A DNA stretch of 64,000 nucleotides from the NCBI RefSeq assembly GCF_000961885.1, contig NZ_JZKH01000026.1:1-64000 (forward strand), written 5' to 3'. Below, piece by piece: positions 1 to 8,326 of this stretch (its first letter is position 1; each line of letters starts with the position of its first letter). Made by a program: the position numbers and the translations under genes. Source of the DNA: Streptomyces rubellomurinus. Lineage in GTDB: Bacteria > Actinomycetota > Actinomycetes > Streptomycetales > Streptomycetaceae. Under the pieces are notes generated by a model. That model was not told the DNA's origin. It saw only the letters and a program-made list of their open reading frames with translations, and searched no databases.

Positions 1-104
1 GCGTTGGCGCCCAGACCGTAGACGGTCTCGGTCGGGAGGGCCACCAGGCCTCCGGCGCGCAGCACACCGGCTGCCTTCTCGATGTCACTGGGTAGTGCCG
101 TCAT
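1..104 (-). CDS. Sua5/YrdC/TsaC L-threonylcarbamoyladenylate synthase, N-terminal end only
   Basis: The first 34 codons, read leftwards from an ATG at 104, contain GGLVALPTETVYGLGANA, the N-terminal signature of the Sua5/YrdC family. These enzymes make threonylcarbamoyl-AMP from threonine, bicarbonate and ATP for the t6A37 modification of ANN-decoding tRNAs in the cytoplasm. The signature binds the nucleotide. The rest of the gene lies left of the window, so the length and any C-terminal Sua5 domain cannot be judged. No Shine-Dalgarno sequence stands out just before the ATG. Confidence 0.85.
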   Translation of the reverse strand, partial: MTALPSDIEKAAGVLRAGGLVALPTETVYGLGAN

Positions 105-362
105 ACCCGCCATCCTCTCACCCGGTCGAAAGCCATCACGCCGCACCAGGGGCACACGGCTATGGCGACCCGGCTCAGCGTAGAACCCGCAGGGCCCTGC
201 CCAGGCCGGCCCCGGTCACCGCCGGCCGGCCGGGGCCGGCCTCGCATCCCAGGCCGGAGGATCCTGGAGTCGATACGCGGACGGTGACCACATGCGGTCA
301 CCCCGGATCCCGGGGATCTCAGCCGGTCGAGTGACCAGTGACGTCGAACGTCAAGCTGAGCG

Positions 363-1004
363 TCACACCGTGGCGTCGGCCGGTACCTCCACGCCGCGGG
401 CGGTGACCAGGTGTGCGGTGCCGTCCGCGAGGCGGTAGGACAGGCCGACCACGGCGGTGCTGCCGGCTTCGACCGCGTGGGCGAGGGTGCGAGAGCGCTC
501 CAGCAGTAGGTCGACGGTGTGCCGGACGTTCTCGGCGATGAAGTCCGCGTCCTCGGTGCGCCCGGCGGCCCTGGCAGCGAGAACGCTGGGGGTGACCCGC
601 TCGACCACGTCGCGCACGTACCCGCGCACGGTGGTTCCGTCGGCCACGGCGGCCCGGGCCGCGGCGACCGCGCCGCAGGAGTCGTGGCCCAGCACCACCA
701 CGAGGGGACAGCCGAGCACGCTCACCCCGTACTCGATGCTGCCCAGCACCTCCGGACCCATCACGTGACCTGCGGTGCGGACCACGAACAGGTCGCCCAG
801 CCCGCGGTCGAAGATTATCTCGGCGGCCAGACGGGAGTCCGAGCAGCCGAACAGCACCGCGAACGGCGCCTGCGCGGGCGCGGTCTCGGTACGGCGGGCG
901 GCGTCCTGGTTCGGATGCTCCGGCACCCCGGTGACGAACCGCTGGTTGCCGGCCAGCAGCGTCTCGAAGGCTTCCCGGGGCGTCAGGGGCGGCGTGTCAG
1001 TCAT
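363..1004 (-). CDS. beta-class carbonic anhydrase
   Basis: This 213-residue protein has the beta-carbonic anhydrase layout. Cys54, Asp56 and Arg58 lie in FGCSDSR, and His107 and Cys110 in LGHDSCGA. The two cysteines and the histidine are the expected zinc ligands, and the Asp-Arg pair is the catalytic dyad. The enzyme interconverts CO2 and bicarbonate in the cytosol. No signal peptide is visible and the length is normal for the family. It stands alone, with about 260 bases of non-coding DNA on the Sua5 side and about 200 on the other. The next-door Sua5-type enzyme uses bicarbonate, but there is no evidence of a functional link. Confidence 0.93.
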   Translation of the reverse strand: MTDTPPLTPREAFETLLAGNQRFVTGVPEHPNQDAARRTETAPAQAPFAVLFGCSDSRLAAEIIFDRGLGDLFVVRTAGHVMGPEVLGSIEYGVSVLGCPLVVVLGHDSCGAVAAARAAVADGTTVRGYVRDVVERVTPSVLAARAAGRTEDADFIAENVRHTVDLLLERSRTLAHAVEAGSTAVVGLSYRLADGTAHLVTARGVEVPADATV

Positions 1005-1201
1005 GCCCGCAGCCTACGACCCTCCTCCGCACCCCGCACGGGCGGCACTACCTCCGGGCCGATCACTCTGTCGTGGCCATGACCGCGGCGGACTGGGGCC
1101 CGGGCGTCCGGCGGCCCAGGGCAGCCTTCGGTGCGTTCTTCCCCGGGTCTCCCTTGGCTGCGCCGAGTTGGTGGTCATGGCCGCTTCAACGGTCGCGGCG
1201 G

Positions 1202-1477
1202 TTACCGCAGTTCCATGCCGGATTCCAGGCTGTTCCTCAGTGCCAGGATCGCCGTCATCGGCACGTTCAGTTCCAGTCGGCCCGCCACCATCCCGGTCGC
1301 CCGGCCGATCGGCTCGTCGGCGAACGCGGCCGAGAACAGCCCGAGCATCACGATCGCGACCTCCAGCAGGGTCTCGTCCACCCGGATGCAACGCGCGTCC
1401 TTTCCCGGCGCGAGCGGTAGCTGATCAACAAACACGGCGAGTCGATCCCGCTCACCACGGTCCATTGCAGTCGTCAT
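1202..1477 (-). CDS. hypothetical small protein
   Basis: This is a 91-residue protein starting MTTAMDRGERDRLAVFVDQL. I do not recognise the family. The start at 1477 is preferred because a GAGG motif lies nine bases upstream; a longer reading to 1573 lacks such support. The protein has a mixed acidic/basic N-terminus and a moderately hydrophobic stretch around residues 45-60, too weak to call a membrane helix. It ends with LALRNSLESGMELR. Coding is plausible from codon use, but no neighbour suggests a role. Confidence 0.5.
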   Translation of the reverse strand: MTTAMDRGERDRLAVFVDQLPLAPGKDARCIRVDETLLEVAIVMLGLFSAAFADEPIGRATGMVAGRLELNVPMTAILALRNSLESGMELR

Positions 1478-1761
1478 GCGAATGATCCTCGGCACGGCAA
1501 CCGTCGCCCGCAACACAAAGCTCCTCGACCGGACGCGGGATCGCTCTGCGACCCAGCCGATGTTGATCTGCACCGGGCCGTGACCGACTTATCATGAACC
1601 CAACGGATGATGAAGGCATCGGTGTCCGAGTCCCGGGTAGCGGAAGTCAGCCCGAGGCTCGGCAGTAATCGCCCCGACTGGCCTTGCGCCTGGCGGCGTC
1701 ATCGTCGGCGTGTTGGCGGGACGGTCCCCGCGGTGGGCCGGCGGGCGGGGATACTGCGGTC

Positions 1762-1968
1762 ATGGTGAATCGACTGGTCCATGCCCAGTCGCCGTATCTC
1801 CAGCAGCACGCCACCAATCCTGTGGACTGGTGGGAGTGGGGAGAGGAGGCGATGTCAGAAGCAGCAAGGCGGGACGTACCCATCCTCCTCTCGGTGGGGT
1901 ACGCATCCTGCCATTGGTTACAGCTTCTGCGACGACCCATCAAATGGTGCCACGTGATGGCCCACAAG
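1762..1968 (+). pseudogene. N-terminal remnant of a DUF255/YyaL thioredoxin-like protein
   Basis: The reading from ATG 1762 ([41 protein letters not shown]) is the N-terminus of the DUF255 family, whose members run to roughly 600-700 residues. The family motif CHWCHVMAHESF is interrupted: after SCHW come ten extra codons ending in a second TGG, and then CHVMAHK resumes. After residue 69 similarity stops and the frame runs into unrelated sequence. The gene is therefore a broken fragment of about one tenth of normal length. The region to 2205 shows nothing else recognisable. Confidence 0.75.
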
Positions 1969-2205
1969 ATGTGTCGCTCGGGTCCGGGGACCCCAGGTGC
2001 CAGAGGCACTGCAGAGAACTCCTGTCGAGATCGAACCCAGTGCACGCCCCTTTCGCATCGCGAGCCCAGGAGCGACCGGCGTGAGTCGGCGGCGTGGCGT
2101 TGCCACAGGTCAGAGGGGGTCCTGCAGGTCCCTGCGCGAAGGTGTCGTGGGCATCCCGGCTTCGGTTGAGGAGGGGCTGTCGGCGGCAGTTCGTAGGGTG
2201 CCCGC

Positions 2206-3648
2206 ATGAACATCGATGATCTCTCTTGGCAGGCGCGCCACCATGGTGGCGTCTACCCGCGGATGGTGCGGACCCTCCTCGACCTGGGGCAGGTGGAACT
2301 GCTGGTCCGGGCGGCGCGGGAGCGTGGGGACTGGAACTGCGCGGAGGCAGCGGCCCGGGAGTTGTGTGCGGCGGGCGAGTTCGACCGGGCGCTGGCGCTG
2401 GTGGGCCCGTTCGCGGAGGTCGGCTGGCGGCCCGCCGCGTGGGTCACCGCCGAGATAATGATCCACCGGGGCGAGGGTGACGAGGCGCTCGCGATGATGC
2501 GCCCGGACGAGGCCAGGCTGGGTGACGGCCACGTGTGCGCCAGCTGGGCCGAGCTGCTGTCGAAAGCCGGACGGGTCGAGGAGGCCGTCGACGTCCTCAC
2601 GCCCCACCTCGGGGAGTACTGGCTCCGCTCCCGCCTGGTCGAGATCACCGAGGGGCAGGGATGCGACGACCTGGTCCTGGACGTGCTCACGCAGGAGGCG
2701 AAGCGCATGGAGCCTGCCGAGAACGCGGCGTGCCAGGGGTGCGGTGAGTCCTCCTGCGGGACGCGCCGGACCGACCGCTGGGAGGTGCTGCTCCTGATCT
2801 CCCGGGTGCTGGAACGGGCGGGGCGCACGGACGAGGCCGTCGAGGTCCTGCGCGCCGAGTGGGCCTCGGGCCGGCGGCACCCCGTCAACTTCCCGGAGTA
2901 CTTCGCGGAGCTCCTCGCCCGGCAGGGCCTGATCGATGAGCTGAGGGCCCTCGCCGCCGAAGACCGCCGTTCCGCTCTCGACGTGTATGCGAAGGCGCTG
3001 GAGGACGCGGGGCGGGCGGAGGAGGCGGAGACCGTGCTGCGCGAGGGGATCGAGGCCCATGACCATCCGAAGGACCGGGCGGCGCTGATGCGCCTCCTCG
3101 TCCGCCAGGGGAGGGTCGACGAAGCCGTCGAGACCGGCCGGCCCACCTGCGAGTACTACGACTGCTGGAACTTCCTCCACTGGGCGCTGGAACTGCTCGT
3201 TGACGACGGCCGACCCGGCCGGGCCCTCGAACTCCTGGAGGGGCTCACCGACGAATACGTCAAGGAGCACCCTGACCAAGTCCACCACCTGCGGCTCTGG
3301 CTGCTGGGCGAGGCCGAGCGCTGCAAGGAGGGCATCGCGGAGGCCACCGCCCTCAACGAGCGGGAGCCGGGCGAGTGGGACACCGCGCTGGCCCGGCTGC
3401 TGGAGCAGGACGGCCGGACGGAGGAAGCCCTCGCACTGCTCCGCTCCTCCAGCCACTACTTGGTCCACCACGACTTGCCCGACATGCTGATCAGGCACGG
3501 CCGCCCGGCCGAGGCCCTCGACTCCATTCCGACGATCGCCGAGAGTCGCGCGGCTGCCGAACGGCGGGAGCGGGAGGCGGCGGAGCAGCGGGAACAGGAC
3601 GATCCCTGGGCTGCTACGGGCGAGTTCAGCCTGGAGCCCCCGTTCTAG
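2206..3648 (+). CDS. tetratricopeptide-repeat protein
   Basis: This 480-residue soluble protein is built of degenerate TPR-like helical hairpins. The spaced signature GR.EEAV/ALELL recurs, for example GRVEEAVDVL, GRTDEAVEVLR, GRAEEAETVLREG, GRVDEAVETG, GRPGRALELLEG and GRTEEALALLRSS. A Cys cluster (CQGCGESSC) near residue 180 might bind metal. Residues 440-465 are a charged ERREREAAEQ helix, probably a short coiled coil. No signal peptide or membrane segment is visible. TPR proteins scaffold protein-protein contacts; the partner here is unknown. Paralogues of this type are common in Streptomyces genomes. Confidence 0.8.
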   Translation: MNIDDLSWQARHHGGVYPRMVRTLLDLGQVELLVRAARERGDWNCAEAAARELCAAGEFDRALALVGPFAEVGWRPAAWVTAEIMIHRGEGDEALAMMRPDEARLGDGHVCASWAELLSKAGRVEEAVDVLTPHLGEYWLRSRLVEITEGQGCDDLVLDVLTQEAKRMEPAENAACQGCGESSCGTRRTDRWEVLLLISRVLERAGRTDEAVEVLRAEWASGRRHPVNFPEYFAELLARQGLIDELRALAAEDRRSALDVYAKALEDAGRAEEAETVLREGIEAHDHPKDRAALMRLLVRQGRVDEAVETGRPTCEYYDCWNFLHWALELLVDDGRPGRALELLEGLTDEYVKEHPDQVHHLRLWLLGEAERCKEGIAEATALNEREPGEWDTALARLLEQDGRTEEALALLRSSSHYLVHHDLPDMLIRHGRPAEALDSIPTIAESRAAAERREREAAEQREQDDPWAATGEFSLEPPF

Positions 3649-3836
3649 CCAGGGGCGCCGCGGTCGAACTCCGTTGAGAATCGTCGAACTTCGGTGGGAC
3701 GGGACAATCTTGACCGTTGCCACCCGACCTTGACCGATGCGGGGTTTCTGTCACTTGATCTTGACTGGTGGGTGGGGAGGCAGTGTGGCCGACCTGTGCC
3801 CGCCTGCTGTTGCGACTGGTGCGCCGGGCACGGAGG

Positions 3837-4241
3837 TCAGGGAGTGGTGCTGGGACTGGGGGTGCTGCCGGCGTCGAAGGTGATGGTCTCGGGCTTGGAA
3901 TCCCCGTAGCAGCCCGCGTCGAAGCCGGCCCGGTCCAGGCTTGCCTGCTTCGACGGCGACAGTTCGTTCCACTCTGCGGCGCAGGTCTCCGCGGACGGCT
4001 GGCGGCCGCGGTGGGTGATGGCCGTGAAAGCGGCGGCGCCAGCGAAGGCGGACTGAACCCGGTCCGCCACCACCGGCGTGGCTGCCGCGGAGGGTGACGA
4101 TGAAACCGGTGCGGACATCGACGGAGCAGGCCGGGTGGCCTCAGGCTGGGTGGCCTCAGGCCGGGCGGATGAGCATCCTGCCGACAGGACAGCCAGGCCG
4201 ATGATGGATAGGGATGCGGCGAGCTGTGTGATCTTCTGCAT
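3837..4241 (-). CDS. small secreted lipoprotein, unknown function
   Basis: Starting at the ATG at 4241, the 134-residue product has a classic type II signal: MQKITQL, a hydrophobic core, and the lipobox LSAGC with the lipidated Cys near residue 23. A Thr/Ser/Pro/Ala-rich linker follows (PEATQPEATRPAPSMS). The C-terminal domain of about 70 residues contains CAAEWNELSPSKQASLDRAGFDAGC, broken here by citation only at its two cysteines, which could form a disulphide. The upstream extension of this frame, to 4526, overlaps an IS remnant and is not convincing. I do not recognise the domain family. The protein should sit on the outer face of the membrane. Confidence 0.7.
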   Translation of the reverse strand: MQKITQLAASLSIIGLAVLSAGCSSARPEATQPEATRPAPSMSAPVSSSPSAAATPVVADRVQSAFAGAAAFTAITHRGRQPSAETCAAEWNELSPSKQASLDRAGFDAGCYGDSKPETITFDAGSTPSPSTTP

Positions 4242-4270
4242 GAGGGCAGAGAGTAGCTGACACGTGCCAC

Positions 4271-4398
4271 TTAAAGGTCCTGACAGAGGCACTGGACGTG
4301 GCGGTGAGTGATCAAGCAGGTGGCGAGGCCGAGGAAGGCCTCGTGGATGTCGTCGCGTCGTTCCCGGCGGATGCGAAGGCGGCGGAGGGCGCGCACCG
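4271..4398 (-). pseudogene. C-terminal remnant of an IS5-type transposase
   Basis: Read on the minus strand to a TAA at 4271, about 42 codons encode LRRLRIRRERRDDIHEAFL followed by GLATCLI. This is the C-terminal signature of IS5-group transposases common in Streptomyces (…RRLRIRWERRADIHEAFLxLACCLI). The upstream catalytic part is absent, and no terminal inverted repeat or target duplication could be identified. It marks an old insertion and deletion event between the lipoprotein gene and the HD/LuxR gene. Confidence 0.75.
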
Positions 4399-4557
4399 CG
4401 GCCGGCGCCGGCGAGCCGGGTCTTGCCTGCGCCGGCCGGCCCTGGCGGCCGCACCGGTCCGATTCGCCCGGCCCGCGGACGTCGGCGGACGCCAGCGCGT
4501 CGTCCGGCGAGGGGGAAGGCCTCCACAGATCGAGATCAGGACGCGTGGGGGCGTAGC

Positions 4558-6120
4558 GTGGTGACGGTGACGAGCCGCGCAGAGAGCGGAGCGGAGGTGC
4601 GTCTGGCGGAGCTGGTGGCCGCGCTCTCCCTGGGCGTGGACCTGGGCTTCGGCCAGCCGATGGAGCACGTGCTGCGCCAGTGCCTGATCGCGTTGCGACT
4701 GGCCGAGCGGCTCGGCCTGGACGACGACAGCCGGATGGTCGTCTACTACACCGCGTTGCTGGTCAACGTCGGCTGCCACTCGGACGCGCACGAGCAGGCG
4801 AAGTGGTTCGGCGACGACATCACGCTGAAGTCCGGCAAGTACGCCTACGAGCAGCGCAGTCTGGCGGGCGCGGCGGCGACGCTGCGGCTGATCGGATCGG
4901 GCAATCCGCCGCTGCACCGGTTCCGGGTCGGCCTGGAGTTCACGCTCGGCGGGTTCCGCGATCTGAACGGGATGATCAACACCCACTCGGCGCTGGCCCG
5001 CGAGCTCGCCCGGAGACTCGGTCTGCCGGAGGCCGTGCAGGAGGCGGTGGCCTGTTCGTACGAGCAGTGGGACGGACGCGGCTGGCCGGGAGAGCTCAAG
5101 GGCGAGGCCGTGCCGCTGCCCTCCCGGCTCGCTCAGTTGTCCGAGTACGTCGAGGTGGCGCACCGGATCGGCGGGACCGGCGCGGCCACGGAGCTGGCCA
5201 GGCGTCGGGCGGGGACGCAGTTCGATCCCGGACTCGTGGCCGAGCTCTGCCGGGCGCCCGAGGAGATCGTGGGCGGGCTGGACACGGTCCGTACCTGGGA
5301 GGCGGTGATCGGGGCCGAGCCCGCGCTCGGCGTCCGGCTCGGCGAGGAGGAGTTCGACGCGGCGCTGCTCGCGGTCGCCGACTTCGTGGACCTGAAGTCC
5401 CCCTACACGCTGGGCCACGGCCGTGCCGTGGCGGCGCTGGCCGAGGCGGCGGCGCTCGGGCTGCGGATGGATCCGGCCGAGGTGACGACGCTGCGCCGGG
5501 CCGGCCTGGTGCACGGCCTGGGCCGCCTCGGCGTCTCCAATGCGATCTGGGACAAACCGGGACCGCTGGGCGCGGGGGAGTGGGAACGGGTGCGGCTGCA
5601 GCCCTATCTGACGGAGCGGATGCTCCGGCAGTCCCCGGCACTCGCCCCCCTGGGCGAGGTCGCCGTGCAGTACCGCGAACGGCTGGACGGCTCCGGCTAC
5701 CCGCGCGGGCTCGCGGGCGGCGCGATCTCCTGGCCGAGCCGGATCCTGGGCGTCGCGGACGCGTACCAGTCGATGATCGAGCCGCGCCCGCACCGGGCGG
5801 CGCTCCAGGCGGCGGAGGCCGCCGCGCAGCTGCACGCCGAGGTCGCCGCCGGACGCCTGGACGGCGAGGCGGTCGCCGCGGTCCTCGCGGCCGCCGGGCA
5901 CCGCAGGCCGCGGCGCGGCGCCGGACCCGCGGGCCTGACCACCCGCGAGATCGACGTGCTGCGGCTGCTGGCCCGCGGCTGCTCCAGCAAGGAGATCGCC
6001 GCACAGCTGGTGATCTCGCCCAAGACGGCGCGCAACCACATCGAGCACATCTACGCCAAGATCGGGACCTCGACCCGGGCCGCGGCCTGCCTCTTCGCGG
6101 TGCAGAACGGTCTGCTCTGA
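4558..6120 (+). CDS. HD-GYP-like domain protein with C-terminal LuxR-type HTH
   Basis: This protein of about 520 residues joins a metal-phosphohydrolase-like HD region to a LuxR/FixJ DNA-binding domain. The HD part includes NTHSALARELARRLGL, LGHGRAVAALAEAAALG and YRERLDGSGYPRGL, recalling HD-GYP enzymes. The last 65 residues (LTTREIDVLRLLARG, SSKEIAAQL, SPKTARNHIEHIYAKIG) are a typical LuxR helix-turn-helix. The usual HD pair appears as His-Gly in LVHGLGRLGVSN, so catalysis is doubtful and the domain may only sense a ligand. GTG codons at 4558, 4561 and 4567 are candidate starts after a GGGGGCG stretch; I used the first. No membrane segment is seen. The gene lies 126 bases upstream of a methyltransferase gene. 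Confidence 0.82.
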   Translation: MVTVTSRAESGAEVRLAELVAALSLGVDLGFGQPMEHVLRQCLIALRLAERLGLDDDSRMVVYYTALLVNVGCHSDAHEQAKWFGDDITLKSGKYAYEQRSLAGAAATLRLIGSGNPPLHRFRVGLEFTLGGFRDLNGMINTHSALARELARRLGLPEAVQEAVACSYEQWDGRGWPGELKGEAVPLPSRLAQLSEYVEVAHRIGGTGAATELARRRAGTQFDPGLVAELCRAPEEIVGGLDTVRTWEAVIGAEPALGVRLGEEEFDAALLAVADFVDLKSPYTLGHGRAVAALAEAAALGLRMDPAEVTTLRRAGLVHGLGRLGVSNAIWDKPGPLGAGEWERVRLQPYLTERMLRQSPALAPLGEVAVQYRERLDGSGYPRGLAGGAISWPSRILGVADAYQSMIEPRPHRAALQAAEAAAQLHAEVAAGRLDGEAVAAVLAAAGHRRPRRGAGPAGLTTREIDVLRLLARGCSSKEIAAQLVISPKTARNHIEHIYAKIGTSTRAAACLFAVQNGLL

Positions 6121-6246
6121 GAGCGGGGCCGACTCCGGAACGACGGCCCGACGGAAGGTGCCGAAGATGAGGCATCCGCCCCATGTGCCGGGCACGGCAC
6201 GGGCCTAACGTCGAGGCAGAACGTCGGACCGTGAATCGAGGCAGTC

Positions 6247-6942
6247 ATGGGCGTCAGAAGCACACTGCTCGCGGTGACCTACGACCGGATGATGGCCAAG
6301 GCCGAGCGGCAGGGCTTGGCCGACCTGCGCCGCCGGTTGATCGCCGAGGCCAGCGGCCGGGTACTCGAAATCGGCAGCGGCACCGGGGCCAACCTCGCCC
6401 TCTACGGCGAGGGCGTCGAGTCGCTCACGGTCACCGAGCCCGAGCCGGCGATGGTCCGCCGGCTGGAGCGGCACGTCGCGGAGCGGGCTCCGCGCACCAC
6501 GGTCCTGCGGGCGCCGGCCGAGGACCTTCCGTTCGAGGACGACAGCTTCGACGTCGTCGTGTCGACGCTGGTGCTGTGCGGGGTGAGCGACCAGCAGCGG
6601 GTGCTGCGCCAGCTCGGCCGGGTGCTGCGCCCCGGCGGGCGGCTGCTCTTCCTGGAGCACATGCGCTCGGAGGACCCGAAGGCGGCCCGCCACCAGGACC
6701 GGATGAACTGGCTGAACCGGCTGGTGGTCTGCTGCGAGTGCAACCGTCCGACGCTCGACTCGATCCGGGCGGCCGGATTCGTCGTCGACCACGTCGAGCG
6801 CCAGGTCTTCCCCGCGAGTCCGTCCTTCGTCGGCCCGGCCGTGTTGGGCAGCGCCAGGCTCCCCGCAGCGACCCCGCCCGGACCCGACGCGGCCACGGCG
6901 GTGCCGGAGACAGCCGTGTCGGAGACGGCCGCGGGTGGCTGA
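6247..6942 (+). CDS. class I SAM-dependent methyltransferase
   Basis: This 231-residue protein has methyltransferase motif I as VLEIGSGTGANLALYG. The acidic motif II that binds SAM ribose follows (VTEPEPAMVRRL), then LPFEDDSFDVVVSTLVLC and the LRPGGRLLFLEH strand. The order matches the Methyltransf_11/UbiE-like group, and the CGVSDQQRVL segment is typical of actinobacterial members. The substrate is unknown. The last 35 residues are a low-complexity Ala/Pro/Thr/Glu tail. Gene spacing allows co-transcription with the upstream HD/LuxR gene. About 280 bases downstream (6943-7225) hold nothing I can identify. Confidence 0.88.
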   Translation: MGVRSTLLAVTYDRMMAKAERQGLADLRRRLIAEASGRVLEIGSGTGANLALYGEGVESLTVTEPEPAMVRRLERHVAERAPRTTVLRAPAEDLPFEDDSFDVVVSTLVLCGVSDQQRVLRQLGRVLRPGGRLLFLEHMRSEDPKAARHQDRMNWLNRLVVCCECNRPTLDSIRAAGFVVDHVERQVFPASPSFVGPAVLGSARLPAATPPGPDAATAVPETAVSETAAGG

Positions 6943-7225
6943 AGGGCTGTGCGGATGCCGTTCCCGTCCCGCGGCGAGCAGGAAGACGACACCCTCGGAA
7001 CAAGTGATCTCCGCCGGTATGCCGAGCGGTGTCGCACCGGACGCCGGCGGCATGCCGGAGAACCGTCCGCCGGTCACGGCGCCGGGGGTGCGGGGGGATG
7101 GTTCCCCGGCGGCCGGGCTCGATGCAGGCCGCCAGCAGGCCACCGCCTCCACCACCGCACCTGTGCTCGCCGCCTGCCCGAGCGCTGGCCGGAGGGCCTG
7201 CGGGTGTACCGGATTCCCTCCGCCC

Positions 7226-7666
7226 TCAGCTGAGCTGCTGGGCCAGTCCGACGATGATGCCCTCGGGGCCGCGCACGTAGCAGAGGCGGTGGCTTTCCTC
7301 ATACTGCGCCAACTCGCCGACGAGTTCGGCGCCGTGAGTGCGCAGGCGGGCAACGGTGTCCTCGATGTCGTCGACGGCGAACATGACGCGGTGCGTGCCG
7401 AGAACGTTGTGCGGCTTGTTGCGCGGCCCGGCGCTGATTGCCGCGGGGCTGCGGTACTTCGCCAGCTCAAGTCGGCTGTGACCGTCCGGGGTCCGGAGCA
7501 TCGCGATGTCACAGCGGACGCCGTCGAGTCCAGTGCACTGGTCGGCGACTCGGCCCTCGACCTCCGCCCTGCCCTCCAGCTCCATACCGAGTTCTACGAA
7601 GAACGCGATGGCGGCGTCCATGTCCTCGACGACGATGCCGACGTTGTCCATCCGCTGAATTGCCAT
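7226..7666 (-). CDS. VOC-family (glyoxalase/dioxygenase-fold) protein
   Basis: The 146-residue product has the two beta-alpha-beta-beta-beta modules of the vicinal-oxygen-chelate fold: DNVGIVVEDMDAAIAFFVELG at the N-terminus (first module; the histidine ligand is replaced by Asn/Val in this stretch) and HRVMFAVDDIEDTVARLRTHG in the second. The terminal YVRGPEGIIVGLAQQL is the usual last strand with its Glu ligand. Such proteins serve as metal-dependent lyases, dioxygenases or antibiotic-binding proteins, so the substrate cannot be deduced. It is a single gene, divergent from the small gene at 7824. Confidence 0.88.
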   Translation of the reverse strand: MAIQRMDNVGIVVEDMDAAIAFFVELGMELEGRAEVEGRVADQCTGLDGVRCDIAMLRTPDGHSRLELAKYRSPAAISAGPRNKPHNVLGTHRVMFAVDDIEDTVARLRTHGAELVGELAQYEESHRLCYVRGPEGIIVGLAQQLS

Positions 7667-7823
7667 GCTGATTTCTCCCTGTTCCGCCTGCGGCCGGCCC
7701 GGAGAGGGCCCTCTCTGGTGAGGGGTCTTCCGTTCCTACAGGACCTGCGTACCTCCCAAAGTATTCGCTGGAACGGACTCCCCCCAGCAGCACGAAGGCC
7801 CAGCACGACGTACGGTCCGTGCC

Positions 7824-8093
7824 ATGAAGGGCGACAAGACCGACGTCCAGGGTCGACCCGCGTCGCTGGCGGCCACGGCGAAGGCCGTCACCGGGTACCT
7901 GCTCTGGATGCGCGATGATGCAGGACGCAGCCGGACGGTCCCGGTCGCGGTGACCGGCCGCCTCGGCCCCGCCGGCCACCCGGTGTATGCCGACCAAGAC
8001 GGCACGGTGCAGGTCGAGATCACCGACGACGGTCGTCACCGCGCCCTCACGGTGAGCCCCTCCCCGATCATCGTTGCCAAGCCGTTGGTCTAG
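7824..8093 (+). CDS. small DUF6296-like protein
   Basis: This is an 89-residue soluble protein with a central GRLGPAGHPVYADQDGTVQV segment. It resembles the DUF6296 proteins that I recall from Kitasatospora and related genera, which share a G.GGHPVY.D..G.....I core. The function is unknown. The assignment rests on remembered family appearance rather than a search. The ATG is not preceded by an obvious ribosome-binding site. The following 233 bases, before the convergent SDR, contain nothing recognisable. Confidence 0.6.
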   Translation: MKGDKTDVQGRPASLAATAKAVTGYLLWMRDDAGRSRTVPVAVTGRLGPAGHPVYADQDGTVQVEITDDGRHRALTVSPSPIIVAKPLV

Positions 8094-8326
8094 CAGCGCT
8101 CGGGCCGGTACTGCCCCGCGCCGTGCGGTCATCGAAGACATGGTCGCCGCTGGTCGTACGCCCGCTGTGCAGTACGTGCAACGGCTTCGCGGTACGACGG
8201 CGCACCGAGCCACCTGGCGTGGGCCGGTATCCGCAGGTATCGGCAGCCCGGCCGAGGCGGATCGTGGTGCCGGTGGTGGTGGCGTGCGACGGACGATCGG
8301 GGTTGGTCGGATGCGCTGCCTCGCGG

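Noticed and set aside
2110..3723. A 537-codon minus-strand frame over the TPR gene
   Set aside because: No start signal or domain; the plus strand encodes regular TPR units.
3650..3836. Short direct repeats (GTCGAACT-like and CTTGACC-like) after the TPR gene
   Set aside because: Only two or three loose copies with no associated gene or inverted ends; possibly insertion debris but not assignable.
6935..7918. A 327-codon plus-strand frame across the VOC gene
   Set aside because: It spans an intergenic gap and the antisense of a well-supported VOC gene, with no motif.
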